Shown here: positions 1-6,346 of the stretch, piece by piece
Numbering within the stretch: the stretch's first letter is position 1
Layout of the letters: every line of letters begins with the position of its first letter
NCBI GenBank assembly: GCA_937138955.1
Contig: CAKZPJ010000579.1
Span: 1 to 6,865, forward strand
Direction: 5' to 3'
Source: an uncultured Flammeovirgaceae bacterium
GTDB taxonomy: Bacteria; Bacteroidota; Bacteroidia; Cytophagales; Cyclobacteriaceae
Length of the DNA stretch: 6,865 nucleotides
The notes under the pieces: model-generated
Database searches by the model: none
The model's input: only the letters and a program-made list of their open reading frames with translations
Told to the model about the DNA's origin: nothing
Translations under genes and position numbers: made by a program

Positions 1-818
1 CACCCCGCTAAGCGCGGTAACTGAGTATCATCTGCGTACCGTTCGTGAACAAAGGCACCACCTGTATTGCCCGGCCCTGAATTCAAATATTTGTAACTGC
101 ACCAAACGGCGAAATCTATGTTCCAATTGTTGAGTTGCATCGGTACATTGCCCACTGCGTGAGCCAGATCAACACCGATCGTAGCTCCTACTTTCTGGGC
201 TGCTTCTGTGATCGTCTTTAGGTCAAAAAACTGACCCGTGTAGTACTGAATTCCGGGTAAGAGCACCAATGCCAGCGAATCAGCGTGTTGCTCAATCGCA
301 TTTAAAATATCTTCCGTGCGTAATATTTCCTCGCCCGACTGAGAATGAAGCTCTATCAAAGCTTGCGCTGGATCAAGACCATGCCAACGAAGCTGACTTT
401 CTACCGCATAATGATCTGAAGGGAACGCACCACCCTCGATCATAATTTGGTATCTGTCGTTGGTAGGCCGATAAAAAGAAGCCATTAGCAGGTGAAGGTT
501 CGTAGTCAAATTATTCATCGCTACTACTTCATGCTCTTTCGCCCCTACAATATGCGCTAGCGAGCTTTTCAATCGCTTATGATACGTCCACCAAGGGTTG
601 GGCTTAGCAAAGTGCCCATCAACTCCTTCAGTACGCCAAGTCTCTAGCTCCTCTTCTACTGCGAGAGAAACTGCTTTAGGTTGAAGGCCTAACGAATTGC
701 CACAGAAATAGATTTTCTCTGCGCCTTGCTCATCTTCAGGTATGTGGTACTGCTGACGGAAGTCTTTCAGTTCGTCGACCTGATCATATTCTTGTGCTTG
801 TTTCTTAAATTGCTCCAT
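1..818 (-). CDS. kynU: Kynureninase, C-terminal part cut by window edge
   Basis: This is a PLP-dependent fold-type I enzyme (EC 3.7.1.3) that cleaves kynurenine or 3-hydroxykynurenine to anthranilate or 3-hydroxyanthranilate plus alanine, a cytoplasmic step of tryptophan catabolism and of de novo NAD synthesis. The 272 codons present cover about two thirds of a typical protein of about 420 residues. Diagnostic segments are the N-terminal CGNSLGL near residue 40, the DLAHAVGN motif with Asp217 and His220 that bind the PLP ring and phosphate region, and CSYKYLNSGPG with the Schiff-base Lys243. The 26-residue Asp-to-Lys spacing agrees with my recollection of characterised bacterial kynureninases. 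The ATG at 816-818 is the only plausible start, because an in-frame stop lies 31 nt upstream; AGTAGG abuts it. The gene diverges from the SDR gene at 1023. Further kynurenine-pathway genes may lie off the left edge. Confidence 0.95.
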   Translation of the reverse strand, partial: MEQFKKQAQEYDQVDELKDFRQQYHIPEDEQGAEKIYFCGNSLGLQPKAVSLAVEEELETWRTEGVDGHFAKPNPWWTYHKRLKSSLAHIVGAKEHEVVAMNNLTTNLHLLMASFYRPTNDRYQIMIEGGAFPSDHYAVESQLRWHGLDPAQALIELHSQSGEEILRTEDILNAIEQHADSLALVLLPGIQYYTGQFFDLKTITEAAQKVGATIGVDLAHAVGNVPMQLNNWNIDFAVWCSYKYLNSGPGNTGGAFVHERYADDTQLPRLAG

Positions 819-1022
819 CCTACTTTGTAAATGGCATTCTTCGCCTTCTTAATACATTTTGACAATTAAATGTTTTGAGCACTAGCTACCTGTTTTTCTG
901 GCTGGCTAGTGATATGCACCTTTTTCACGAACAAGAAGAACTAAGCTGTAACTGTTTTCCGCTAAACAGATCTATTTTGCACCTAGTTGTATCCTAATTG
1001 GCTATTTACTTACATTTACTGC
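819..1022. promoter_or_regulatory. Divergent intergenic region with inverted repeat
   Basis: This 204-bp gap separates the starts of the divergent kynureninase and SDR genes, so it must carry promoters for both. An inverted repeat at 880-888 and 903-911 has seven perfect pairs (CACTAGC/GCTAGTG), then a G-T and an A-T pair, around a 14-nt centre. It lies roughly midway and could be an operator for a shared regulator. No T-run follows it, so a terminator is unlikely. I found no convincing TTTG/TAnnTTTG promoter pair on either strand. Confidence 0.35.
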
Positions 1023-1811
1023 ATGAACCTTGACTTGACTAATAAAAATGCCGTTGTGTGCGGTAGTACCGACGGTATTGGCAAAGCCTGCGCGATAGAA
1101 CTGGCTAACTTGGGAGCTACAATTACACTGGTAGCCCGCAACGAAGAGAAGCTCAAGAAAACACTAAAAGAACTATCCATTTCCGCTGGGCAGCAACATG
1201 ACTACTTACAAGTAGATTTTCAGCAACCAGATTATTTAAAGGCAGTACTACAAGAGTATGTCAGTCAGCAAAATGAAATACATATTTTGGTTAATAACAC
1301 CGGCGGGCCACCGGCCGGGCCGGCTCATGAAGCTAGTTTAGATGCCTTCCGTAAAGGGTTTGAGATGCATATTATCAGTAATCAGATTTTGGTACAAGCT
1401 CTATTACCTAAAATGCAGAATACGGGTTACGGAAGAATTATCAATATTATTTCTACATCAGTAAAGGAGCCTATTCCGGGTCTGGGAGTTTCTAATACTA
1501 TTCGGGGTGCCGTGGGCAACTGGGCTAAAACCTTATCTAAAGAATTGGGTCAATACGGAATTACCGTCAACAACATTCTACCGGGTTCTACTGAGACCAG
1601 ACGTATTCGGGACTTAATTAAGAATAGGGCTACCAGTCAGGGGAAAACTCCCGAAGAAATTGAGCAGAATATGAAGGAGCAGATTCCAGTGGGACGGTTT
1701 GCCGAACCTGCGGAGATTGGCTACGCGGCAGCTTTTCTGGCCTCACCCATCGCGGCCTATATCACTGGAGTGAACTTAACCGTAGATGGTGGAAAGATGA
1801 GTTGCGCTTAG
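1023..1811 (+). CDS. SDR-fold protein with altered catalytic residues
   Basis: A 262-residue protein of the short-chain dehydrogenase/reductase superfamily, expected to be cytoplasmic and to bind NAD(P). The Rossmann glycine motif is CGSTDGIG (Gly14, Gly18, Gly20); Arg39 after the second strand suggests NADP(H). NNTGGPP (91-97) replaces the usual NNAG. The catalytic Ser region is ISTS (143-146), but where the family has YxxxK the protein has SNTIR, so Tyr becomes Ser157 and Lys becomes Arg161. This matches the BKR-like SDR subgroup (as I recall it, cd05344), in which the tetrad is imperfect but the proteins are conserved. The C-terminal part keeps the PG loop (LPGSTETR) and the terminal VDGG. 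The ATG at 1023 gives a normal SDR N-terminus; an in-frame TTG at 987 would add 12 atypical residues. Being divergent from kynureninase suggests a link with tryptophan catabolism, but the substrate and even catalysis are unknown. Confidence 0.9.
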   Translation: MNLDLTNKNAVVCGSTDGIGKACAIELANLGATITLVARNEEKLKKTLKELSISAGQQHDYLQVDFQQPDYLKAVLQEYVSQQNEIHILVNNTGGPPAGPAHEASLDAFRKGFEMHIISNQILVQALLPKMQNTGYGRIINIISTSVKEPIPGLGVSNTIRGAVGNWAKTLSKELGQYGITVNNILPGSTETRRIRDLIKNRATSQGKTPEEIEQNMKEQIPVGRFAEPAEIGYAAAFLASPIAAYITGVNLTVDGGKMSCA

Positions 1812-1843
1812 TAGAGTGAACAATAAATAATATAATCTGTAGG

Positions 1844-1866
1844 ATGAGTAATTGTACATTACTCAT
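1844..1866. terminator. Probable bidirectional terminator hairpin
   Basis: A perfect 9-bp stem (ATGAGTAAT at 1844-1852, ATTACTCAT at 1858-1866) with a 5-nt loop lies in the 73-bp gap between convergent gene ends. An outer 6-bp inverted pair (TGAACA at 1817-1822, TGTTCA at 1874-1879) could extend the fold. There is no strong T-run, but the flanks are A/T-rich, especially in the minus direction. Position favours termination of both the SDR gene and the membrane-protein gene. Confidence 0.5.
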
Positions 1867-1884
1867 TGCTAACTGTTCATTGAA

Positions 1885-2625
1885 TTAAACTGAGACTAGT
1901 GTTTTACCAGCTTCCTTGGGGTTTTTCTTTAGCTTGGCAATGTTGAATACTTTCTGAGTCTTATACTTTGTATAGCTGCACTCGTAGTGCTTAATCAGGG
2001 TTCCTTCTTTATCTTCAGTGGGCGATTCTATAATCTCTTCGCGTACTACTCGAAGCGTATAGTATCCACAAGTAGGTGATTTCTCAGCATGCAGATGCCC
2101 TTTATACTTTTCAATCTGAGTCTCGCCGCTGTCTTCGTCAATCCATACATCGTAATCTACTGAAAATATATTTTCTTCGGCTTGTTGTCCTTCGTCTAGG
2201 TATACATCTTCTTCAGACTCGCTTAGCAGTTTCATCTCGTTACCCGCTTTAGAACGACGAGGCTCATACCGCAGTTTATTTAATCGCCCCTCAATAAAAG
2301 TAGGGTAATAATACTCCAGATAATTGAAGATCACTACGCCAATAATCAGCCCAAACATAATGGAGACAAATAGGCCTACGAATACAAACATCCATTCGGT
2401 AGATAAAATAGAAGTAACGTAACAGGCACCTCCGGCAATAAAGGAAATACTACTGTACCACAGTAATTTCTTCTCATGCTGGTTAACAAAATCGTACTTA
2501 GCTTTGTAGTTACTGGTCGTAGCTAGTTTGAACAGTAAGTATACGATAAATAATATTCCTATCCCGATACATACGAAGGTTCCGTAAAACAGAATTTGCC
2601 TGAAAAGCGCTAGAAAATTTTCCAT
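1885..2625 (-). CDS. Membrane protein of unknown function
   Basis: I do not recognise a characterised family for this 246-residue protein. Three hydrophobic segments at about 11-34, 54-74 and 77-102 predict an inner-membrane anchor, with a short basic and charged linker between the first and second. The remaining 140 residues are soluble and acidic, with a run of Glu/Asp at about 135-151, and end in a basic tail. Within the soluble part, Cys186-Gly187 and Cys216 sit where a zinc ribbon of the CxxC type would have its inner cysteines. The outer positions are Ser183 and Thr219, so metal binding is doubtful. The start ATG is preceded by AAAGG at SD-like distance. Transcription probably starts from the TAnnTTTG element at 2681-2688. 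The gene is monocistronic in this window and convergent with the SDR gene. Confidence 0.8.
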   Translation of the reverse strand: MENFLALFRQILFYGTFVCIGIGILFIVYLLFKLATTSNYKAKYDFVNQHEKKLLWYSSISFIAGGACYVTSILSTEWMFVFVGLFVSIMFGLIIGVVIFNYLEYYYPTFIEGRLNKLRYEPRRSKAGNEMKLLSESEEDVYLDEGQQAEENIFSVDYDVWIDEDSGETQIEKYKGHLHAEKSPTCGYYTLRVVREEIIESPTEDKEGTLIKHYECSYTKYKTQKVFNIAKLKKNPKEAGKTLVSV

Positions 2626-2680
2626 GACTTGGCCTTTATTTTAGTAAGCGATGTTTTATTGATAGTTGTTGTTAGCCCCA

Positions 2681-2688
2681 CAAAAATA
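2681..2688 (-). promoter_or_regulatory. Bacteroidota-type -7 promoter element
   Basis: Read on the minus strand this is TATTTTTG, a full match to the Bacteroidota housekeeping consensus TAnnTTTG. It lies 56 bp upstream of the membrane-protein start, which gives a leader of about 50 nt. No good TTTG is seen at the -33 position; the nearest (TTTC) is too close. Confidence 0.45.
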
Positions 2689-2792
2689 GGTTAAATTTCA
2701 ATGAAACCGGCATTTGGTATTCTGCTATCTTCAGAGGTTTCTTACATATTTAACCATGCGTAAGGTTCCAGATATAAGTTACTAATTAAACG

Positions 2793-2814
2793 GCAATAAG
2801 TAAACCCTTATTGC
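2793..2814. repeat. 8-bp perfect hairpin
   Basis: GCAATAAG (2793-2800) and CTTATTGC (2807-2814) pair perfectly around a 6-nt loop. It is upstream of both flanking genes and no T-run follows in the plus direction. Its role is unknown; it could terminate an unannotated minus-strand transcript or bind a dimeric protein. Confidence 0.4.
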
Positions 2815-2875
2815 TAAGTTAGCTTACTATGCGATGTGGAGCGATTTGCTAGAGCAAAAGCAAAAAGGAGTAATA

Positions 2876-3266
2876 CTAAAGCTAGAATAAGTAAAGCTTT
2901 CGGCTCGATCTAGCAACTGCACAAAGCTACCGAATAATAAATGCCCAGTTTAAGAGCAGAAATATGAATAGATTGAGCAATAGTTAATCACTAGTAGCAA
3001 TGGCGGCGCTACCTCTGTTTAGAATTTTTTAGTTGCTAAGATTTCGGTTATATAAACTTTTTCGTACTATTAAAAACAAGAAATTTTGCGCAGTGTACTA
3101 GCGAGAATATAATTCTAATGAGCACTCTTGAGCTTGTTGATGCGCTATTTGAAAGAATAAATATTATTGATTGAAGGCGATCAATAAATAGCAAATCAGA
3201 TGATAGATTACCGAAATAATTCAGCAAAACAGATCAAATTGCCTAATGCAACTATTCTAGCTTTAG
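2876..3266. repeat. Segment bounded by 14-bp perfect inverted repeats
   Basis: CTAAAGCTAGAATA (2876-2889) and its exact reverse complement (3253-3266) enclose 363 bp. A further symmetric 5-bp match, GATCT at 2907-2911 with AGATC at 3231-3235, sits at the same distance from each arm. I see no flanking target duplication and no transposase. The layout resembles the invertible promoter segments of Bacteroidota, or a small non-autonomous element; chance is not excluded. The right arm ends 103 bp before the PTPS-like gene. Confidence 0.5.
3085..3113 (+). promoter_or_regulatory. Possible promoter inside the inverted-repeat segment
   Basis: TTTG (3085-3088) is followed after 19 bp by TATAATTC (starting 3108). 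The spacing suits the Bacteroidota -33/-7 pair, although the -7 element matches TAnnTTTG only partly; TATAAT also fits a general sigma-70 -10 box. Transcription would begin near 3120 and could reach the operon at 3370 with a leader of about 250 nt. Confidence 0.25.
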
Positions 3267-3369
3267 CCAGTTCTATCAAGATGACTGGACTGATTTCCAG
3301 TATACTAACAGCAGCGTAAAAATCTCAACTAAATAAAAACATAGCCTTACCGCTACTATCTACTAACTT

Positions 3370-3750
3370 ATGTACAGTGTTATTATTCGCGATCATATGA
3401 TGATTGCTCATTCCTTAAACAGTAAAGCCTTCGGACCCGCCCAAAAACTACACGGAGCCACCTATGTGGTAGATGCCGAATTTAAAAGCGAAAAACTGGA
3501 TGAAAACAGTATTGTGATTGATATTGATATCGCTACGAAAGAGCTACAAAAAGCCCTAGCCCCACTCAAGTATCAAAACCTGGATGGCCTCGAACAGTTT
3601 AATGGTACATTAACTACTACTGAGTTCTTAGCTAAGTATGTCCATGACACAATCAGTCAGGCAGTTCACAGTAGTTTTAGCGGTGACCTGAAAATAACGT
3701 TGGGTGAGTCGCACGTAGCTTGGGCTACTTACGAAGCCTCGGTAAAATAA
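3370..3750 (+). CDS. PTPS/QueD-fold protein lacking usual catalytic residues
   Basis: A 126-residue protein with the layout of 6-pyruvoyl-tetrahydropterin synthase / 6-carboxy-tetrahydropterin synthase (T-fold, normally oligomeric and cytoplasmic). Markers are DHMMIAHSL with the first zinc-type His14, KLHGATYVV with His28, the V-I-D segment at 49-51, TTTEFLAKYV (82-91) matching PTxExxA, and Glu113 near the C-terminus. Key changes: the third zinc His of HGH is Ala30, the catalytic Cys four residues before HGH is Ala24, and the DHxxLN catalytic pair is replaced by KYQNLD (67-72). Normal length and intact motifs elsewhere argue against a pseudogene. A standard queuosine or biopterin role is therefore unlikely; it may bind or convert a related pteridine or pyrimidine. 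It is first gene of the operon, and its stop overlaps the glycosyltransferase start by one base. No Shine-Dalgarno sequence precedes the ATG. Confidence 0.85.
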   Translation: MYSVIIRDHMMIAHSLNSKAFGPAQKLHGATYVVDAEFKSEKLDENSIVIDIDIATKELQKALAPLKYQNLDGLEQFNGTLTTTEFLAKYVHDTISQAVHSSFSGDLKITLGESHVAWATYEASVK

Positions 3751-4775
3751 TGCATCCGCCTTGGTACTTTGTACTGCCGAAAGAAAGGAATCAGCCCTCG
3801 GGTGGAAATATCTATAATAAGTATATTATCCAAGCCCTCCAGCAGGTGGGACAATCAGTAGAAGTTATCTCGGCAGATGATTACCTCCAGGCTGTTTTTC
3901 AAGATCAAACCGGTATTTATTGGGTAGATACTTTAGTATTAGAATCTATTCAGGAAGTACTATCGCTGAGTCCATCTCAGGCTCATTCGCTACTTATAGT
4001 TCACCACTTAGAAAGTTTGGCTCCAGCAAAGGGGCAATCTGCTGAAAAACTTCGAGCCCAAGAGGAACCTTGGCTGAACTGGTTTAACGGATTCTTAGCA
4101 ACAAGTTATTTTACCAAAGACTACCTTCGACAAAGGGAAGTTTCTCAACCCATCGTCGTAACTGAGCCTGGTACAAATATTTCTTTAACGGCTACCCCTA
4201 AGCGTAGTACTGAAAAAGTTCATGCTCTGATGGTAGCGAACTTGGTAGAGAGGAAGGGTATTCTACCTTGGCTACAGTGGTTAGTAGAAAACGTGAGCAC
4301 GCGCGACCAATTTGCATTAACTATTACCGGAAGGTTAGATATTGAACCAGTATACGCCCAACAGTGCATTTCCGTTATTAAGGATCATTCTTTACTACTT
4401 AAGTACGTATATCTGGTAGGTAGTCAGCCCTTCAATCAGATGACTAATTTTTATCATAAATCTAATCTTTTTATTTCGGTAGCTTCTATGGAAACCTTTG
4501 GTATGGCTTTACAAGAAGCTAGAGTATATCAATTACCTATTTTAACTACCGATGGTGGAAACAGTGCCTACCATCTAACCTCCGGCCAGACCGGATACGT
4601 ATTTTCTAACCTCACCCAATTGGGTAGTTTTTTCCTGGATTTGATCCGAAAGCCCACAGAATTTACTAATTTATATGAGCGCACTCAGCAGTACCCGGCG
4701 TCTTACTTGAGTTGGAAGCAAACTGCTAGTGAGCTAGTTCAGCAATTTGATCAATTTTTTACTTATGCACCTTGA
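3750..4775 (+). CDS. Glycosyltransferase, family 4 type (GT-B)
   Basis: A 341-residue retaining-type GT-B glycosyltransferase. The N-terminal acceptor domain opens with a beta strand and SGGN (17-20), the usual glycine loop. The C-terminal donor domain starts near residue 157 with LMVANLVERKG (160-170), whose Arg168-Lys169 match the phosphate-binding residues of GT4 enzymes. TITGRLD (191-197) and an E-x7-E motif in SMETFGMALQEA (Glu248, Glu256) bind the nucleotide sugar, followed by GG at 269-270. No signal peptide or membrane span is seen, so it is cytosolic or peripheral. The ATG at 3750 forms TAATG with the stop of the PTPS-like gene, indicating translational coupling; an in-frame TTG at 3720 would overlap that gene by 31 bp and is less likely. 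Sugar and acceptor are unknown; context suggests the product of the preceding enzyme, or a lipid. Confidence 0.88.
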   Translation: MHPPWYFVLPKERNQPSGGNIYNKYIIQALQQVGQSVEVISADDYLQAVFQDQTGIYWVDTLVLESIQEVLSLSPSQAHSLLIVHHLESLAPAKGQSAEKLRAQEEPWLNWFNGFLATSYFTKDYLRQREVSQPIVVTEPGTNISLTATPKRSTEKVHALMVANLVERKGILPWLQWLVENVSTRDQFALTITGRLDIEPVYAQQCISVIKDHSLLLKYVYLVGSQPFNQMTNFYHKSNLFISVASMETFGMALQEARVYQLPILTTDGGNSAYHLTSGQTGYVFSNLTQLGSFFLDLIRKPTEFTNLYERTQQYPASYLSWKQTASELVQQFDQFFTYAP

Positions 4776-5646
4776 CTACAACAACCCCATCACCTGGCTA
4801 GAGCACCGTTACGATTGCGATGTACAGGCTCGAAACGCAAGTATTGAAGAGAAACTTCTATCTTTTTTCAAACCACACGAGTCAGTATTGCACATTACTG
4901 ATGTGGGATCTGGAACGGGGACCAATGTATGCTACTATTTTGATAAGTTGTTGAATCACCAGCAAGAGTGGACACTGATTGAGCGGCACGATCCACTTTT
5001 GCAAGCAGCTCGTGAACGACTCAAAAAATTTGCCGATAAGCGAGGCTACTTATGGGACGAGCAATCCGATCAGGTTCAATTAGTTGATAACGATAAAAGA
5101 GCTACCATTCGCTTTGTAACCGGAGATGTTAACCATATAGAAACGCTCACTGATTTAGAGAAAGCTGATGTACTGGTGGCGAATGCTTTCTTTGATCTTA
5201 TTTCTTTCGACCAGTTTGATGCATTGGTTAAAAAGTTAGCTCAGCACAACGTTGCCTTTCTATCTACGCTCAATTACTATGAAACTTCGTTCTATCCTTT
5301 CTTGGAAGAAGACCATCAGATTATGCGCTGGTACCACATGCATATGAAGCGTCCCCAACCGTTCGGTATTGCAATGGGAGCGGATTGCTGCGAAGAAATG
5401 CTGGATCTACTAACAAAACATCATTTGATGATTGAACAAGAAAGTAGCCAGTGGCACCTAAAGCGAGGTAGTACGACCATGCAGCACTATATTTTACACT
5501 TTATAGAAAATGCACTAGTAGAGTTGAATTTAACTACAGACGAGCAAAAGCTTCTTAACCGGTGGCTAAATACGCGTAAGGAGCAACTTCACGATCGCAC
5601 GTTGGAGATCATCGTTGATCACAATGATATTTTTGCTACTGAATGA
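4765..5646 (+). CDS. Class I SAM-dependent methyltransferase
   Basis: A 293-residue cytosolic protein. The Rossmann SAM-binding motif I is DVGSGTG (46-52) after a hydrophobic strand. The acidic end of strand 2 is LIERHD (Glu73, Asp76), GDV at 120-122 fits the adenine-contact region, and ADVLVANAFFDL (134-145) is the motif IV strand, with NAFFDL where many enzymes have an acidic or NPP-type motif. The N-terminal 40 residues and the long C-terminal helical part (from about 200) probably form the acceptor site. The ATG at 4765 overlaps the glycosyltransferase stop by 11 nt; an in-frame TTG at 4747 is less likely. This is the last gene of the three-gene operon, and its end overlaps the end of the convergent CDP-alcohol phosphatidyltransferase gene. 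The substrate is unknown; I infer the same molecule handled by its neighbours. Confidence 0.85.
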   Translation: MHLDYNNPITWLEHRYDCDVQARNASIEEKLLSFFKPHESVLHITDVGSGTGTNVCYYFDKLLNHQQEWTLIERHDPLLQAARERLKKFADKRGYLWDEQSDQVQLVDNDKRATIRFVTGDVNHIETLTDLEKADVLVANAFFDLISFDQFDALVKKLAQHNVAFLSTLNYYETSFYPFLEEDHQIMRWYHMHMKRPQPFGIAMGADCCEEMLDLLTKHHLMIEQESSQWHLKRGSTTMQHYILHFIENALVELNLTTDEQKLLNRWLNTRKEQLHDRTLEIIVDHNDIFATE

Positions 5647-6346
5647 CCGAAGTGGGTATATTACCTCTTTGCCAAGAACCCCGAAGATCTACCGCAAAAG
5701 AATACAGTATCATAGCAATAGCCGCAACCAGTCCCGGAATGTAGAACCAGGCCGGTAATACGAACGGGGCCAGTAATGTACCCATCATCCACATCCCCAC
5801 AAAACGCCGTCGAAAAGAATAGCCTACCGGGGCAGGTGGTTTTTCTACGTAGGCCAGAACAATCACGTAGGCATAGCGGAGCAATCCGGGAAGCAAAACC
5901 CAACTAGCGGCTAATCCTGAGACAACAATGATTACTCCGTAGGCCAGCACAAAAAAGGCATCGGTCTCTTTGTCAAACACATCACCAAACTCGGAAGTGG
6001 TTTGGTACTTTCGGGCGTAGTAACCGTCCAAACCGTCTAACACCAATACCAAAATTCCTAGAGCCAAAATAAGATACGGATGCAATTGCTGACAATAACC
6101 GACCAATATAATAATCATCAACCACCGCAGCCCCGTCAGTGTGTTAGCTACTCCGCCTAGCCGACCAAATATTCGCCACTGCTCTCGGTGCCAAAGCATC
6201 CAACTAAACATACTGATTACAGCAACGCCTAAAAACCAAAACAGAGAATTTGTAAGGACGAATGAAAAAGCAGCGAATATCATCGCCAGCGATAAAAATT
6301 TTACGCTCGCCTCCAGGGAACGCGGAGCGATAGTAGGTTGACTCAT
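5636..6346 (-). CDS. CDP-alcohol phosphatidyltransferase
   Basis: A 236-residue integral membrane protein that should transfer a phosphoalcohol or phosphatidyl group from a CDP-linked donor to an acceptor alcohol with loss of CMP. The family signature is complete: Asp104, Asp107-Gly108, Ala111-Arg112, Gly121, Asp125 and Asp129 in the spacing D-x2-DG-x2-AR-x8-G-x3-D-x3-D. These Asp residues bind the two metal ions and the CDP group. Upstream, GGVANTLTGLR (64-74) is the usual lead-in. About six hydrophobic segments are visible, two of them (20-50) before the catalytic core. It does not look like a clear PgsA or PssA, so the acceptor is not assigned. The ATG at 6346 has no Shine-Dalgarno sequence. 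The gene converges on the methyltransferase gene, with an 11-bp overlap of the ends and no room for a terminator. Neighbourhood suggests it may join the operon's product to a lipid; it could instead be an ordinary phospholipid enzyme. Confidence 0.88.
   Translation of the reverse strand: MSQPTIAPRSLEASVKFLSLAMIFAAFSFVLTNSLFWFLGVAVISMFSWMLWHREQWRIFGRLGGVANTLTGLRWLMIIILVGYCQQLHPYLILALGILVLVLDGLDGYYARKYQTTSEFGDVFDKETDAFFVLAYGVIIVVSGLAASWVLLPGLLRYAYVIVLAYVEKPPAPVGYSFRRRFVGMWMMGTLLAPFVLPAWFYIPGLVAAIAMILYSFAVDLRGSWQRGNIPTSVIQ

Larger units (their letters stand above)
2626..3369. other. 744-bp region without a convincing gene
   Basis: This stretch separates the divergent membrane-protein and PTPS-like genes. 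It is rich in A/T and in stops in all frames. Contents seen: the minus-strand -7 element at 2681-2688; an 8-bp hairpin at 2793-2814; a 14-bp inverted repeat at 2876-2889 and 3253-3266; nested inverted arms at 3144-3192; and a possible plus-strand promoter at 3085-3113. Two small open frames (18 codons from 3118, 39 codons from 3200) are too short to support by eye. I recognised no riboswitch, tRNA or other structured RNA family. The size is unusual beside the tight packing of the genes to its right. Confidence 0.6.

Noticed and set aside
987..1022. Upstream TTG start for the SDR gene
   Set aside because: It adds 12 aromatic residues not typical of SDR N-termini, whereas the ATG at 1023 fits the usual spacing to the glycine motif. 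The TTG starts at 3720 and 4747 are rejected for similar reasons.
2876..3266. A transposon or insertion sequence
   Set aside because: There is no transposase frame and no target-site duplication next to the 14-bp arms, so only a non-autonomous element or an invertible segment remains possible.
3200..3319. A 39-codon plus-strand open frame starting ATG ATA GAT
   Set aside because: A frame this short is expected by chance in A/T-rich DNA, it has no clear ribosome site, and it crosses the right inverted-repeat arm. It is kept only as a possibility under the leader finding.
5661..5903. An 80-codon minus-strand open frame
   Set aside because: It lies wholly inside the phosphatidyltransferase gene in another frame; composition is odd (Cys- and Arg-rich) and no domain is visible.
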